Positions 1 through 9,634 are shown, counted from the stretch's first letter. The stretch: DNA of 64,000 nucleotides from an uncultured Litoreibacter sp. (GCA_947493265.1 CANLQL010000004.1:248001-312000), one strand, 5' to 3'. Notes: generated from the letters alone by a model not told the origin. Program-made: numbers and translations.

Positions 1-1
1 G

Positions 2-619
2 GAACAATTGAAAGCTGCGCGCATCCGGGCCGAAGAAGCCGGGGTCGCCGATAAGGTAGAGTTCCGCCTAACGGATTACCGCAATGTCGATGAAACCTTC
101 GACCGGATCGTTTCTGTCGGTATGCTGGAACATGTGGGCCAGCCGCAATACGCCACGTATTTCGAAAAGATCGACCAGAACCTTGCGGATGATGGGGTTG
201 CATTAATCCACTTCATCGGACGCACGTCACCTCCAGGCAATCTAAGCCCGTGGTTCCAGAAGTACATTTTCCCAGGCGGGTATACCCCTGCCCTTTCCGA
301 AGTTTTGCAGCGGGTCGAAAAAACCAAACTGCAACAAGCCGATGTCGAGGTTTGGCGCACGCATTATGACCGGACGCTCAACGCGTGGTTGCAAAGGTTT
401 GAAGCCCGCCTGCCCGAAGTTCGCGCTATGGGCTATGACGAGCGGTTTATCCGGATGTGGCGCTACTACTTGATCGCGTCCGAGCTTTCGATGTCTGACA
501 TGCCGCATGTGCTGTTTCACCTGCAATTGGCAAAGCACCAAGACACCGTCCCCGTCACCCGGGACTATCTGTACACAGAGACACAGGAAAAAGTCGTGGA
601 CCTTCGCGCCGCGGAATAG
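2..619 (+). CDS. cyclopropane-fatty-acyl-phospholipid synthase family methyltransferase (5' truncated by window edge)
   Basis: C-terminal ~205 residues of a SAM-dependent methyltransferase of the CFA synthase family, which adds a methylene bridge (or a related methyl group) to unsaturated acyl chains of membrane phospholipids. Family marks seen are SVGMLEHVG, the FPGGYTP stretch after WFQKYI, and THYDRTLNAW, all typical of the catalytic half. The reading frame is open to the first base, so the Rossmann SAM loop and the N-terminal lipid-binding part lie outside the window. The TTG at base 8 is internal and not a start. The convergent neighbour is an acyltransferase gene, so this is probably the last gene of its unit. 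A related S-adenosylmethionine-dependent fatty-acid methyltransferase is possible. Confidence 0.85.
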   Translation, partial: EQLKAARIRAEEAGVADKVEFRLTDYRNVDETFDRIVSVGMLEHVGQPQYATYFEKIDQNLADDGVALIHFIGRTSPPGNLSPWFQKYIFPGGYTPALSEVLQRVEKTKLQQADVEVWRTHYDRTLNAWLQRFEARLPEVRAMGYDERFIRMWRYYLIASELSMSDMPHVLFHLQLAKHQDTVPVTRDYLYTETQEKVVDLRAAE

Positions 620-629
620 TCCTGAGCGC

Positions 630-1742
630 CTAGGCCTCTGACAGTTTCAACCTTACCGCAACGTGCCGCAGTGAATTGCGATAGCTCGCAAGCGGGCGTT
701 CAAACAGCGCTGCGAAAGCAAAACAGATCGTTAGCGTCATCCCAAGCAGCACGACATCATAGCCGGGGAGCGTTTCCGGCAGAGTTGCATCAAGTAGGTG
801 CAGCGTCGGGTAGTGCATCACATAAATGGAAAAGCTTGCCCCTGCGAACCAACGCACAAACCGCGCGATCGGTGCGGTTTCGCTCAAAGTCAGGCGCGAT
901 GATAGATGGAAGACACCAAGAAGGTGGGCCGCCACGCAGGCCGCAGTAACCGAATTCCAAAGCACTTCATCGGAGAAAAAGAGGACCGATTTAACGTCTG
1001 CCACACCGATCACCTGCCCTGTCTGCTGCAACAGCATGTCAGGCAATCCGGCTATCCGGAACAAGATCAGACTAGCGACAGGAAGAACAGCCAACGCAGT
1101 GGCTGCCGGGATGGACATTACCGGGCTTCGCGCCTTCTGGATATGGCCCCACAGCATGGCACCCAAGGCCCACGCAGGCAGCAACAGCAAGATCGGTAGC
1201 CCCGCGATGATTGCAAAAAGCGCCAGCAGAACCCAACGCAACGCGCCCTTGATGAAGATCAAGACGGCGAACATGGCGTAATAGACAATCTCGTAGCTCA
1301 GCGACCAAATTGGCCCGTTGGTGCCAAGCCGGACCCGGTCCATCAATCCATTCCATTCGGGCGAAAGTGTCAGCCCCCTGAAAAGAAACTCCCCCAATGG
1401 AAGATCTACGTAATAGGGCCAGGGGTAAGCAGACATGTTGATCCGCGTTCCGATCCCGTCAAACAGAAGCGTTAAGAAAAGCGCGGGGACAATGACAGTC
1501 AGCAAACGCGTGGCGCGATTGAAGGCAAATTTGCCCAAGGAACCATCCCGCCCCGCGGCATAAGCAATCACAACCCCAGACAGAACGAAAAATACGGCAA
1601 CCGCGTCACTGGCGATGTTGATTTCGCGCAGGACGTAGTAGTCGCCGCGGGTGAACCGGATATGCGCCATATGGCCAAACAAAACGGCCAGGGCCGCCAG
1701 GCTGCGCAGAACATCCAGCCACAATGAGAACCCGCGCGTCAT
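630..1742 (-). CDS. acyltransferase 3 family membrane protein
   Basis: Multi-pass membrane acyltransferase (acyltransferase_3 fold, OafA/ExoZ-like) of about 371 residues. It probably transfers an acyl group to a surface sugar or lipid; the substrate cannot be read from sequence. The N-terminal block LRSLAALAVLFGHMAHI has the conserved Arg and the catalytic-type His, followed by roughly ten hydrophobic segments, FFVLSGVVIAY and a C-terminal SFSIYVMHYP. The frame extends upstream, but I chose the ATG at 1742 because the protein then begins right at the family N terminus and overlaps the stop of the sterol desaturase gene by 4 bases, which implies translational coupling. Confidence 0.8.
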   Translation of the reverse strand: MTRGFSLWLDVLRSLAALAVLFGHMAHIRFTRGDYYVLREINIASDAVAVFFVLSGVVIAYAAGRDGSLGKFAFNRATRLLTVIVPALFLTLLFDGIGTRINMSAYPWPYYVDLPLGEFLFRGLTLSPEWNGLMDRVRLGTNGPIWSLSYEIVYYAMFAVLIFIKGALRWVLLALFAIIAGLPILLLLPAWALGAMLWGHIQKARSPVMSIPAATALAVLPVASLILFRIAGLPDMLLQQTGQVIGVADVKSVLFFSDEVLWNSVTAACVAAHLLGVFHLSSRLTLSETAPIARFVRWFAGASFSIYVMHYPTLHLLDATLPETLPGYDVVLLGMTLTICFAFAALFERPLASYRNSLRHVAVRLKLSEA

Positions 1743-2731
1743 GGATCGCGCACCGGTGTGTTTTGCGGATCCGCTTTGAGGCGCGACGGCCGCAGAACAG
1801 CCCAGCTGTCTGCAAATGGCTTGAACATGGCTGCCCGCAGGGTCGGGTGTGGCTGTTCGATCGGCTGGCCATTGGCATCCGATACGCCAAAGACAAGATC
1901 TTCTTTGTGGGGCGGGATATACAGCGTGCCGAACATCCAATCCCATAGGGCAAAGATCGACCCAAAATTCTTGTCATGGTGTTTGATCGCAACAGAATGG
2001 TGCACCTGATGCTGCGCCGGAGAGATGAAGATATGTTCCAGAACTCGGCCATAGCTCAGCCAGATGTGGCTGTGGCGCAGGTTTGATCCTGCCGCATGAA
2101 AGACGAAATAGATCGCATTCGCGCCGCCAATCGTCAGCAGGCTCAGTTTCCCGATGAGCGCGAATAGAACCACGCCTTGCGCCACGCCGACGACAAGACT
2201 GACTATCACATCCCGGATGAAATTCTCCACGGGATGGACCCGCAAAACTGTGACTGGGGTCAGGACATCTGCCGAATGGTGGACGGCATGAAAGGGCCAC
2301 AGGCTTTTGAACGTATGTTGCCAGCGGTGGGACCAATATTTGCAAAAATCACTGACCATCACGATAATTATCGTGGCAATTACCATACGCGTCCCGTCGA
2401 TTGGTTGCATGACGAAGTCTTCGCGAAACACACCCGTCAGGATTGCCAAAGTGTAAAACGCAATTGTTGGTGTAAAAATAAAGATGCTGAACAGGCCCAG
2501 AACCGCAAGGACCCTGTTGGCCAGAAACAACTTGATGTCGGTCAGGTTCGACCTGTGGGTGTAGATTTTCCGTGGCAACAACCAAGACAGAAAGGTCGCG
2601 GGTCGGCCCTGGTAAAGCCAAACCAGGAACGCAATTACTACGGACGCGCACAAATAGTAGATTGAAACGCGAAAGTTCAGGCTGAAAAACAGGCTGACAA
2701 ATCCGGAAAAATAGCTCTCGATCAGGTCCAT
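1739..2731 (-). CDS. sterol desaturase / fatty acid hydroxylase family protein
   Basis: Integral-membrane di-iron oxygenase of the fatty_acid_hydroxylase superfamily, about 330 residues. Histidine clusters HRWQH, HAVHHS and HQVHHS are present, matching the eight-His iron site, and four or five hydrophobic segments precede and interrupt them. It would hydroxylate or desaturate a lipid; the substrate is unknown. A GTG lies at 2746, but GGGAG sits 8 bases before the ATG at 2731, so MDLIES is the more likely N terminus. It is co-transcribed with the acyltransferase, which suggests joint modification of a membrane or surface lipid (inference). Confidence 0.82.
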   Translation of the reverse strand: MDLIESYFSGFVSLFFSLNFRVSIYYLCASVVIAFLVWLYQGRPATFLSWLLPRKIYTHRSNLTDIKLFLANRVLAVLGLFSIFIFTPTIAFYTLAILTGVFREDFVMQPIDGTRMVIATIIIVMVSDFCKYWSHRWQHTFKSLWPFHAVHHSADVLTPVTVLRVHPVENFIRDVIVSLVVGVAQGVVLFALIGKLSLLTIGGANAIYFVFHAAGSNLRHSHIWLSYGRVLEHIFISPAQHQVHHSVAIKHHDKNFGSIFALWDWMFGTLYIPPHKEDLVFGVSDANGQPIEQPHPTLRAAMFKPFADSWAVLRPSRLKADPQNTPVRDP

Positions 2732-2899
2732 CTGATACGCTCCCACGGCGATGATGCGCTAGACTGCCCGGTTTTTTGGTCAGGCATTGGGCAACAATGT
2801 GACGAAAACCGGTAAATTCTCCCGGAATTGCGAAAGATCGCAAACAACTCCAGCGACCCCCTTGCACCAAGGCGCGCAGCCCCTTAAACCGCGTCTAAT

Positions 2900-2928
2900 T
2901 TGGCTGCTGTCACAGCCTGAGTTACGAA
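2900..2928 (+). promoter_or_regulatory. putative sigma-70 promoter of carB
   Basis: TTGGCT, 17 bases, then TACGAA, ending 19 bases before the carB ATG. It lies in the ~215-base gap between the divergent sterol desaturase gene and carB. The match is moderate; the position fits and nothing better is visible. Confidence 0.35.
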
Positions 2929-2947
2929 CAATATTGGGGGCGTGCGC

Positions 2948-5900
2948 ATGCCAAAAAGAACCGACATCCAGTCGATCATGATCATAGGCGCGGGTCCCAT
3001 TATTATTGGCCAAGCCTGCGAATTTGACTATTCCGGCGCACAGGCCTGCAAGGCGCTGCGCGAAGAAGGGTATCGGGTTATTCTCGTGAACTCGAACCCG
3101 GCCACGATCATGACTGATCCCGACATGGCCGACGCTACCTATATCGAGCCGATCACCCCCGAGATTGTGGCCAAAATTATCGAAAAAGAACGCCCCGACG
3201 CATTGTTGCCGACCATGGGCGGGCAAACCGGGCTTAATACGTCGCTGGCATTGGAAGAAATGGGCGTGCTTGAGAAATTCGGTGTCGAGATGATCGGTGC
3301 CAAGCGCGACGCCATCGAAATGGCCGAAGACCGCAAACTGTTCCGCGAAGCGATGGACCGTCTGGGGATTGAGAACCCAAAAGCTACGATTGCCACCAAT
3401 ATGGACGAATGCATGGCGGCGATTGAATATGTCGGTCTGCCAGCAATCATCCGGCCCGCCTTCACTTTGGGCGGCACCGGCGGCGGCGTGGCCTACAACC
3501 GTGACGACTACGAATTTTACTGCAAATCCGGGCTTGATGCCTCCCCGGTCAACCAGATCCTCATCGATGAAAGCCTCCTTGGTTGGAAAGAATACGAGAT
3601 GGAGGTTGTGCGCGACACAGCCGACAATGCCATCATCGTCTGCTCGATCGAAAACGTTGATCCGATGGGCGTGCATACAGGCGACAGCATAACAGTCGCC
3701 CCGGCCCTGACGCTGACAGACAAAGAATACCAAGTGATGCGCAACCACTCCATCGCGGTTCTGCGCGAGATCGGCGTTGAAACCGGTGGGTCAAACGTTC
3801 AGTGGGCCGTGAACCCGGCCGATGGGCGCATGGTCGTGATCGAAATGAACCCGCGTGTGTCGCGGTCTTCCGCGCTGGCGTCAAAAGCCACCGGTTTCCC
3901 GATTGCCAAGATCGCCGCGAAACTGGCTGTGGGCTATACGCTGGACGAGCTGGACAATGACATCACCAAGGTCACGCCAGCGTCCTTTGAGCCCACGATT
4001 GACTACGTCGTTACCAAGATCCCACGCTTCGCGTTTGAAAAATTCGCAGGCTCGGAGCCGTTTCTGACCACTGCGATGAAATCCGTGGGCGAGGCAATGT
4101 CTGTGGGCCGGACCATCCATGAAAGCCTGCAAAAAGCCTTGGCGTCTATGGAAACAGGGCTGACGGGATTTGACGAAGTTCAGATCGACGGGATGCCAAA
4201 CGCGGATGCGCTGAGCTATCAAGACAAAGACGGATCGCGTATTTTGGTGGGTAAAACTGCGGACGCGCAAACCGCCATCGACAAAGCGATGACCCGTGCC
4301 CTCAGCCAGCAGACACCGGACCGCTTGCGCGTCATTGCCGAAGCGATGCGCTATGGGTTTGATGATGCCGAGATCAACGACATTACCAGCTTTGATCCGT
4401 GGTTTTTGGCCCGCATTCGCGAAATCATCGAAACAGAAGCGCAAATCCGCAAAGACGGTCTGCCGATGCGTGAAGATGACATGCGTGCGCTGAAAATGCT
4501 TGGCTTTACCGATGCGCGGTTGGCAAAATTGACCGGCCGGGACGAAATCACTGTGCGGAATTCCCGCCTGAACCTTGGTGTCACGGCCTGCTTCAAACGG
4601 ATCGACACCTGTGGTGCGGAATTTGAGGCGCAAACACCTTACATGTATTCAACCTACGAGCACCCGATGATGGGCGAGGTCGAATGCGAAGCCCGGCCGT
4701 CTGACAAAAAGAAAGTCGTTATTCTGGGTGGCGGCCCAAACCGGATCGGCCAAGGGATCGAATTTGACTACTGCTGTGTCCACGCCTGCTATGCGCTGAC
4801 CAAAGCGGGCTACGAGACGATCATGATCAATTGTAACCCCGAGACTGTATCGACGGATTACGACACGTCTGATCGGCTCTATTTTGAGCCTTTGACCTTT
4901 GAACATGTCATGGAAATCCTGCGCGTTGAGCAAGAGAATGGCAGCCTTCACGGGGTGATCGTGCAATTTGGCGGCCAAACCCCGCTGAAAATCGCACAAG
5001 CGCTGAATGACGAGGGTATCCCGATCCTGGGCACAACGCCGGACGCGATTGATCTGGCCGAAGATCGGGAACGGTTCCAGCAACTGGTACAAAACCTTGG
5101 CCTGAAACAGCCTCACAATGCGCTCGCGCATACGGACGCCGAAGCTTTTGAGAAAGCGATAGAAATTGGCTTCCCGCTGGTGATCCGCCCCTCTTATGTG
5201 CTTGGTGGACGCGCGATGGAGATCGTGCGCGATCAGGCCCAGTTGGAACGCTATATCTCGGAAGCGGTTGTCGTGTCCGGTGACAGCCCTGTTTTGTTGG
5301 ACAGCTACCTTGCCGGAGCGACCGAAATTGATGTGGACGCGCTATGTGATGGCACATCGGTCCATGTCGCGGGCATTATGCAACATATTGAGGAAGCTGG
5401 CGTCCATTCCGGCGACAGTGCTTGTTCGCTTCCACCTTATTCCTTGTCCTCTGACATCATCGACCAACTGAAAGCGCAGACCGAAGCGCTGGCGCTTGCT
5501 TTGAACGTCGTGGGCCTGATGAATGTGCAGTTTGCCGTCAAAGGCGATGAGATTTTCCTGATCGAAGTGAACCCGCGCGCCTCACGGACAGTGCCGTTTG
5601 TGGCCAAGGCCGTGGGCTCTCCGATTGCGGCGATTGCCGCGCAAGTCATGGCCGGTGCAAAATTGGCGGAGTTCGACCTGGTTGACCCGCTGATCAATAC
5701 GTTCGCCGTGAAAGAGGCTGTTCTGCCCTTCGCGCGGTTCCCTGGCGTCGATACGATTCTGGGGCCGGAAATGCGCTCCACCGGCGAGGTTATGGGATCA
5801 GACAAGAACTTCCACCGTGCCTTCCTAAAGGCGCAGATGGGTGCCGGGACGGAGCTGCCGAAAGACGGCACCGGCAAGGTATTCATGTCGATCCGCGATG

Positions 5901-6259
5901 ACGACAAGACACCGGCTATGTTGGAGGCCGCGCAAACCGTGGTGGCTCTGGGTCACAAGCTGATCGCCACCCGTGGCACCGCAAAATGGCTGAAAGAACA
6001 AGGGCTTGAAGTTGAAATTGTCAACAAGGTCTATGAAGGCCGCCCTGACGTGACCGACCAGATGAAGGACGGTCTGATCAGCCTGGTGTTCAATACCACC
6101 GAAGGCGCGCAGGCAGTTGAAGACAGCAAATCAATCCGCTCCATCGCGCTGTATGACAAGATCCCGTACTACACGACGGCCGCAGGCTCACATGCCGCAG
6201 CACTTGCAATGAAAGCACGGGTCGAAGGGGATGTCGGGGTGATGGCGCTGCAGGGTTAG
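2948..6259 (+). CDS. carB: carbamoyl-phosphate synthase large subunit
   Basis: Makes carbamoyl phosphate from bicarbonate, ATP and ammonia supplied by CarA, feeding arginine and pyrimidine synthesis in the cytoplasm. It is about 1103 residues, full length for the family. The N-terminal half starts [16 protein letters not shown] and has its own ATP-grasp domain. The second half begins near [20 protein letters not shown], again with ATP-grasp ([11 protein letters not shown]). The C-terminal MGS-like allosteric domain is around [20 protein letters not shown] six bases upstream is in frame, but the ATG gives the usual N terminus and has GGGGG 7 bases before it. carA is not in the window. Confidence 0.98.
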   Translation: MPKRTDIQSIMIIGAGPIIIGQACEFDYSGAQACKALREEGYRVILVNSNPATIMTDPDMADATYIEPITPEIVAKIIEKERPDALLPTMGGQTGLNTSLALEEMGVLEKFGVEMIGAKRDAIEMAEDRKLFREAMDRLGIENPKATIATNMDECMAAIEYVGLPAIIRPAFTLGGTGGGVAYNRDDYEFYCKSGLDASPVNQILIDESLLGWKEYEMEVVRDTADNAIIVCSIENVDPMGVHTGDSITVAPALTLTDKEYQVMRNHSIAVLREIGVETGGSNVQWAVNPADGRMVVIEMNPRVSRSSALASKATGFPIAKIAAKLAVGYTLDELDNDITKVTPASFEPTIDYVVTKIPRFAFEKFAGSEPFLTTAMKSVGEAMSVGRTIHESLQKALASMETGLTGFDEVQIDGMPNADALSYQDKDGSRILVGKTADAQTAIDKAMTRALSQQTPDRLRVIAEAMRYGFDDAEINDITSFDPWFLARIREIIETEAQIRKDGLPMREDDMRALKMLGFTDARLAKLTGRDEITVRNSRLNLGVTACFKRIDTCGAEFEAQTPYMYSTYEHPMMGEVECEARPSDKKKVVILGGGPNRIGQGIEFDYCCVHACYALTKAGYETIMINCNPETVSTDYDTSDRLYFEPLTFEHVMEILRVEQENGSLHGVIVQFGGQTPLKIAQALNDEGIPILGTTPDAIDLAEDRERFQQLVQNLGLKQPHNALAHTDAEAFEKAIEIGFPLVIRPSYVLGGRAMEIVRDQAQLERYISEAVVVSGDSPVLLDSYLAGATEIDVDALCDGTSVHVAGIMQHIEEAGVHSGDSACSLPPYSLSSDIIDQLKAQTEALALALNVVGLMNVQFAVKGDEIFLIEVNPRASRTVPFVAKAVGSPIAAIAAQVMAGAKLAEFDLVDPLINTFAVKEAVLPFARFPGVDTILGPEMRSTGEVMGSDKNFHRAFLKAQMGAGTELPKDGTGKVFMSIRDDDKTPAMLEAAQTVVALGHKLIATRGTAKWLKEQGLEVEIVNKVYEGRPDVTDQMKDGLISLVFNTTEGAQAVEDSKSIRSIALYDKIPYYTTAAGSHAAALAMKARVEGDVGVMALQG

Positions 6260-7008
6260 TTGCGGCGAAGCGGGCGGACGTTTCCGGCCAGCTTTTTTGG
6301 CCCCATGTCAGCTACGCGCGGGTCATCTGCGTAATCTTGATACAGGAACTCGAAACTGGATGCGCCGATTGCTTCCAGAACGATGACCCGGTCCGCGGTT
6401 AGCCTGAATTTCCAGGTTTCTTGGCTCAGGGGGGTGGATTCGGCAAATGCTGCGCAATCCAGGACCGCAACATTGCACCCCTTCTCCGTTCTGACGGAGC
6501 TATAGCGAATAACCTCAACGCTTTGCTTGCGCGCGGCTTCTGCGATCTTGTGACACGCGGAATAGTCCACCAAATCACGCAATGCGGGATCGGTATCCGT
6601 TGTGACATCCCAAGCCCGGTCAGTTTTCAGCGCGCAGGAAAACGCTGTCATCTCAAAGGGTTCTATTGGAATGGCCGTGTCCGGGCTTTCGAGGAAAAAC
6701 AGGAGCCGGTAGAAAGCAAGTTCTGCGGCGGCTGTCTGCAACTCTTCCGCGCAGTAAAATACCCCGTCTCGCGATCCTGCCAGGCGAAACCGGGTCGAAT
6801 GGCGCGCCGCATAGCGAAACGGCGTGAACAGCAACCAATGAAGATGTTGGCAGTCTTGCGGGACAGGCGGCTTCGTTTCATCAAGAAGACGTTCAAGTGT
6901 TTCCTGCGCTTGCACATCGTCGACCAGTTTCATGGTGGAGCTTTTGTGCTGCACCTCCACAAATCGCCAACACGTGCCCGCATATTCGGTCAGGTCAAAG
7001 GATGGCAC
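6256..7008 (-). CDS. RES domain toxin of a type II toxin-antitoxin system
   Basis: Toxin of the RES family, whose studied members (MbcT, ParT) attack NAD+ or ADP-ribosylate a target. Seen from a GTG start at 7008 (about 250 residues): CWRF near the N terminus, [14 protein letters not shown], the FRYA Arg (~65), VFYCAEE with Tyr (~85), Glu in AAELAFYR (~96), and the Ser in [13 protein letters not shown] (~150) followed by IRYSSVR. These include the Arg, Glu and Ser that name the family. The frame is open further upstream, but that part overlaps the antitoxin gene and lacks homologous character. The chosen start overlaps the antitoxin end by 14 bases, as in a coupled operon. The 3' end overlaps carB convergently by 4 bases. 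Confidence 0.85.
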   Translation of the reverse strand: MPSFDLTEYAGTCWRFVEVQHKSSTMKLVDDVQAQETLERLLDETKPPVPQDCQHLHWLLFTPFRYAARHSTRFRLAGSRDGVFYCAEELQTAAAELAFYRLLFFLESPDTAIPIEPFEMTAFSCALKTDRAWDVTTDTDPALRDLVDYSACHKIAEAARKQSVEVIRYSSVRTEKGCNVAVLDCAAFAESTPLSQETWKFRLTADRVIVLEAIGASSFEFLYQDYADDPRVADMGPKKLAGNVRPLRRN

Positions 7009-7378
7009 GCCTTTGATCCAAATATGCTGTGACGTCGACCAGACCTCTGATTGTGGAAATTTGGGCAATCGGAACGCCACCAAGGGCGGTGTTTTCGTTC
7101 CTGATCCATTCAGCCGCAGCCACATCATTGCCGCCAACAATCGCATCAAGCGACCGGTAAAGCCGCAGGAAAATCTTTGAGATTTCTATGGTTTTCGCAT
7201 TGCTTGGCAGCACCGACCCGCCACGTTTGAGCTTCGTGATCATCGGGGGCGATACACCAATAATTGACGCAAGTTCGCTGTTGCGCAGTCCCAGAAAACC
7301 AGCCGCACGAAGGGTCGCCTTGGTCAATATTTCGAGGTCACGCGAGTGACTGCTATCTGTCAAAACGGCGGTAGACAT
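6995..7378 (-). CDS. Xre/MbcA/ParS-type antitoxin
   Basis: Antitoxin of 127 residues for the adjacent RES toxin. Residues ~30-56 form an Xre-like helix-turn-helix (LGLRNSELASIIGVSPPMITKLKRG). The C-terminal ~60 residues are the MbcA/ParS toxin-binding domain ([38 protein letters not shown]). The family neutralises the toxin by covering its active site and represses its own promoter. The gene is first in the unit, as expected. An inverted repeat lies just upstream. Confidence 0.87.
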   Translation of the reverse strand: MSTAVLTDSSHSRDLEILTKATLRAAGFLGLRNSELASIIGVSPPMITKLKRGGSVLPSNAKTIEISKIFLRLYRSLDAIVGGNDVAAAEWIRNENTALGGVPIAQISTIRGLVDVTAYLDQRRAIL

Positions 7379-7406
7379 CTGGAATCTCCTGCTTCACACG
7401 TGAATT

Positions 7407-7437
7407 AAATAGCACATAAATTCACATATGTCTATTT
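7407..7437 (-). promoter_or_regulatory. putative autoregulatory operator of the RES/Xre module
   Basis: AT-rich inverted repeat AAATAGCACATA ... TATGTCTATTT, imperfect by one inserted base, 29-59 bases before the antitoxin start. A second short dyad, TTCACACGTGAA (7393-7404), lies between it and the gene. Position and symmetry suit a binding site for the Xre antitoxin; this is inference. Confidence 0.45.
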
Positions 7438-7530
7438 CGTTGAAATTTAAACCCTCCTGCCCCACCATTTCTGCAAAACTCGGAAAGCTATGTTAACCTT
7501 ACGGTAAGTATTCAAAAAATGGAGTTTCCA

Positions 7531-7821
7531 ATGCGCCCACTTTTCCTTCTTCCTGTATTCGCGCTTGCCGCTTGTGAGATGCCCGCTCCGGAGCTTCCTG
7601 AGACTGACCTGCCGTTTTTCGGCGATGGCTACCGGGCAGAGGGGGATCAATGTCGCAACTTGGGCGAGTCCGCGGACACGATTGAGTATCTCGACCATAC
7701 AGCTGATCTTGTCGGCTGTCCGGAAGACATGGAAAATTTGGGCGTTTTCGTCGCTGACACCGGGGCCATCGAAGTGGCACGAAAAGACGGCTATGTGATC
7801 TATTCCGTCCCGAACGGCTAG
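7531..7821 (+). CDS. small lipoprotein of unknown function
   Basis: Predicted lipoprotein of 96 residues. The N terminus MRPLFLLPVFALAAC is a short signal peptide ending in a lipobox (A-L-A-A-C), so the mature protein (~80 residues) would be anchored in a membrane by its cysteine. The remainder is acidic, with two further Cys (in QCRNLG and GCPEDM) that could form a disulfide. An ATG at 7519 is also in frame, but GGAG sits 6 bases before the ATG at 7531. The 3' end overlaps the convergent next gene by 4 bases. I do not recognise the family. Confidence 0.65.
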   Translation: MRPLFLLPVFALAACEMPAPELPETDLPFFGDGYRAEGDQCRNLGESADTIEYLDHTADLVGCPEDMENLGVFVADTGAIEVARKDGYVIYSVPNG

Positions 7822-8228
7822 AGGTTCGGCACGGCGATTGCGGATTTGTACCAGACGATCAGGTCGGAGAATATATACTCCCCGTCCAGCACCTTGAACT
7901 CGCAGTCCACAAAATCAACTGATCCCCCCGCCGGATTATCGGAAATGATCCCGCCCAGATTGAAGGTCTCCGTATGACCGCGGATCTGCCCTTCGTGAAA
8001 CCCTTTGTCGAGGATCTTATGGGTGGGCCCGCCGATGAAAACCTGAAAGCGACCGGTATCGCGCGGGTGAACATTGAAAGTCAGCGCAGAACGGTGCTTG
8101 CCAGTACTTCCGGTGACGATGTTGTCATTGTCGATGCGCATGGTTTTGGATTGCCCGGCGCGCAGGGTGAAAGTTCCGTCCCAAAGGACTTGATGGTTGG
8201 TGACAATATAATTGCTGAATTGCGGCAT
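7818..8228 (-). CDS. hypothetical beta-rich protein
   Basis: A 136-residue protein with no motif that I recognise. It has no signal peptide or membrane segment. Alternating hydrophobic/polar strands (TLRAGQSKTMRID, FNVHPRDTGRFQVFIGG, EYIFSDLIVWYKSA) suggest a compact beta sandwich. A TTG directly precedes the ATG chosen here. It lies about 20 bases downstream of a terminator that would stop transcription from the upstream gene, so it needs its own promoter or readthrough. It is part of the accessory pocket between carB and tdk. Confidence 0.55.
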   Translation of the reverse strand: MPQFSNYIVTNHQVLWDGTFTLRAGQSKTMRIDNDNIVTGSTGKHRSALTFNVHPRDTGRFQVFIGGPTHKILDKGFHEGQIRGHTETFNLGGIISDNPAGGSVDFVDCEFKVLDGEYIFSDLIVWYKSAIAVPNL

Positions 8229-8250
8229 CAAATTTCCAATCAGATATAAA

Positions 8251-8275
8251 AAAGGGCGTCAAAAAACGCCCCTTT
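8251..8275 (-). terminator. rho-independent terminator
   Basis: On the minus strand, GGGCGT, a six-base loop (TTTTTG), ACGCCC, then six T. A run of A on the other side would make it partly active in both directions. It lies 30 bases after the stop of the 8306-8818 gene and ends just before the 8228 start. Confidence 0.8.
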
Positions 8276-8305
8276 CATACCAGATGGCAGTCAATGCGTC
8301 GATGT

Positions 8306-8818
8306 TCAGAGGGTTTCTTCCTCAAGATGCAATTTCATCTCCACCAACACTTTTTGCAGCGCCAGCGTTTCTTGCAGCATCCGCTTTGCTTCATTTGCGG
8401 TAATCACACCATCTGCGATCGATTGGTTATACTCGCTCATCAGCATTGCAAAACGCTGCGCCAACATCACGACGTCAGAATTGACGGAATTGGAGTTCCG
8501 CCCCGCATCATCACCTATTGAAATGGTGTTTCCGGTCAGCTCGGCCAAAGCGGAGGTGACGTGGGGATAACTTGCTTCGCGTTCCAATGACACGACTGCA
8601 TCAATCGGCATAAACCGATCCGCATGTTCCGTGGCATCGGAGTAATAGCGACCCAATGTTGCTTTCGAACGGCCCGTCAGGGTACAGGCCGTTTCCACAC
8701 CAACGTCTTTTACAAGCGCTTCCGTGTGTTTTTTCAGATACTTATGTGTCCCAGGCATTCGGTTCGCCGATCCAAGTTTGTCCATCTCAATAGGGAATTT
8801 TCGGCCCCTTTTCCCCAT
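8306..8818 (-). CDS. putative DNA-binding protein, phage CII-like helix-turn-helix
   Basis: A protein of up to 170 residues. The segment TEALVKDVGVETACTLTGRSKATLGRYYSD reads as a helix-turn-helix, and the following DAVVSLEREASYPHVTSALAEL resembles the second half of phage CII/CP76-type regulators. The C-terminal ~60 residues (LAQRFAMLMSEYNQSIADGVITANEAKRML) are probably helical and could oligomerise. The start used gives MGKRGRKF; MPGTHKYLK, 20 residues on, is an alternative. It is a single gene closed by a strong terminator. The function is inferred from the HTH only, and the family assignment is uncertain. Confidence 0.6.
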   Translation of the reverse strand: MGKRGRKFPIEMDKLGSANRMPGTHKYLKKHTEALVKDVGVETACTLTGRSKATLGRYYSDATEHADRFMPIDAVVSLEREASYPHVTSALAELTGNTISIGDDAGRNSNSVNSDVVMLAQRFAMLMSEYNQSIADGVITANEAKRMLQETLALQKVLVEMKLHLEEETL

Positions 8819-9036
8819 GAGCCTCGAATCCTTCTATCATAAAACATAACCACCCTATCAGGTGCAACAGAACTCGGCCGCTCGTGCTGCGCGGTCGTGT
8901 GGGCGGGAGCACGGTCGAGGTCCATAAGTGGTAGAATCTTAGGGTAACGGATCCAGACCCACTCACGGGTGCTCTCGTCCAACTTCCTTCCCGCCCCAAG
9001 GCTTGTCGCGATCAATTTTGCACGGTAGCTAAAGCC

Positions 9037-9621
9037 ATGGCCAAGCTCTATTTTCACTACTCCACGATGAATGCCGGCAAGTCGACTTTGCTTTTGCAGG
9101 CCGCACATAACTATGCCGAAATGGGTATGGATACGTATCTGCTGACCGCGGATTTCGACACCCGCGCGGGCGAAGGCAAGATCGGGTCACGTATTGGCAT
9201 TGGAAGACCTGCCGATGTTTATTCAAAGGGGGATGATCTGTTTGCGATGATCGAAACCCGCATGCAGGCCGGTGACATTGCTTGCGTGATGGTTGATGAA
9301 GCCCAGTGGCTGTCACGCGAACAGGTTTGGCAATTGGCCCGTGCGGTCGATGATCTGGGCGTGCCTGTCATGTGCTATGGCCTGCGCGTTGATTTTCGCG
9401 GAGAACTGTTCCCCGGGTCAGCCACATTGCTAGCGCTGTCTGATGAAATGAGGGAAGTGCGCACGATCTGCCATTGCGGTCGCAAAGCCACGATGGTGAT
9501 CCGCAAAGGTGCGGACGGAAAAGCGCAGATGGACGGCGACCAGGTGGTCGTTGGCGGGAACGAAACCTACATGTCGCTTTGCCGCAAACACTGGCGTGAA
9601 GCTGTCGGGGACGCCGGGTAG
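9037..9621 (+). CDS. tdk: thymidine kinase
   Basis: Salvage enzyme phosphorylating thymidine to dTMP with ATP. The 194 residues match the type II (TK1-like) family. P-loop MNAGKST is at residues ~10-16, the DE pair in VMVDEAQWL, lasso-type residues follow FRGELFPGS, and zinc-type cysteines occur in CHCGRKA and the C-terminal LCRKHW. The 218-base gap upstream carries its promoter; no other gene is recognisable there. The gene is convergent with the dehydrogenase that follows. Confidence 0.96.
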   Translation: MAKLYFHYSTMNAGKSTLLLQAAHNYAEMGMDTYLLTADFDTRAGEGKIGSRIGIGRPADVYSKGDDLFAMIETRMQAGDIACVMVDEAQWLSREQVWQLARAVDDLGVPVMCYGLRVDFRGELFPGSATLLALSDEMREVRTICHCGRKATMVIRKGADGKAQMDGDQVVVGGNETYMSLCRKHWREAVGDAG

Positions 9622-9634
9622 ACGAGGTCCAAGC

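Noticed and set aside
2780-3748. Long minus-strand ORF (322 codons) opposite carB
   Set aside because: It is a mirror of the high-GC codon pattern of carB, rich in His/Val/Asp with no family features.
6285-6302. GGCCA ... TGGCC with a T-run as a carB terminator
   Set aside because: The T-run is in the loop, not after the stem, and the bases code for the RES toxin C terminus.
8734-9108. Minus-strand ORF spanning the gap between the HTH gene and tdk
   Set aside because: It overlaps both flanking genes, has odd composition and no motif; the gap is better read as promoter DNA for tdk and the HTH gene.
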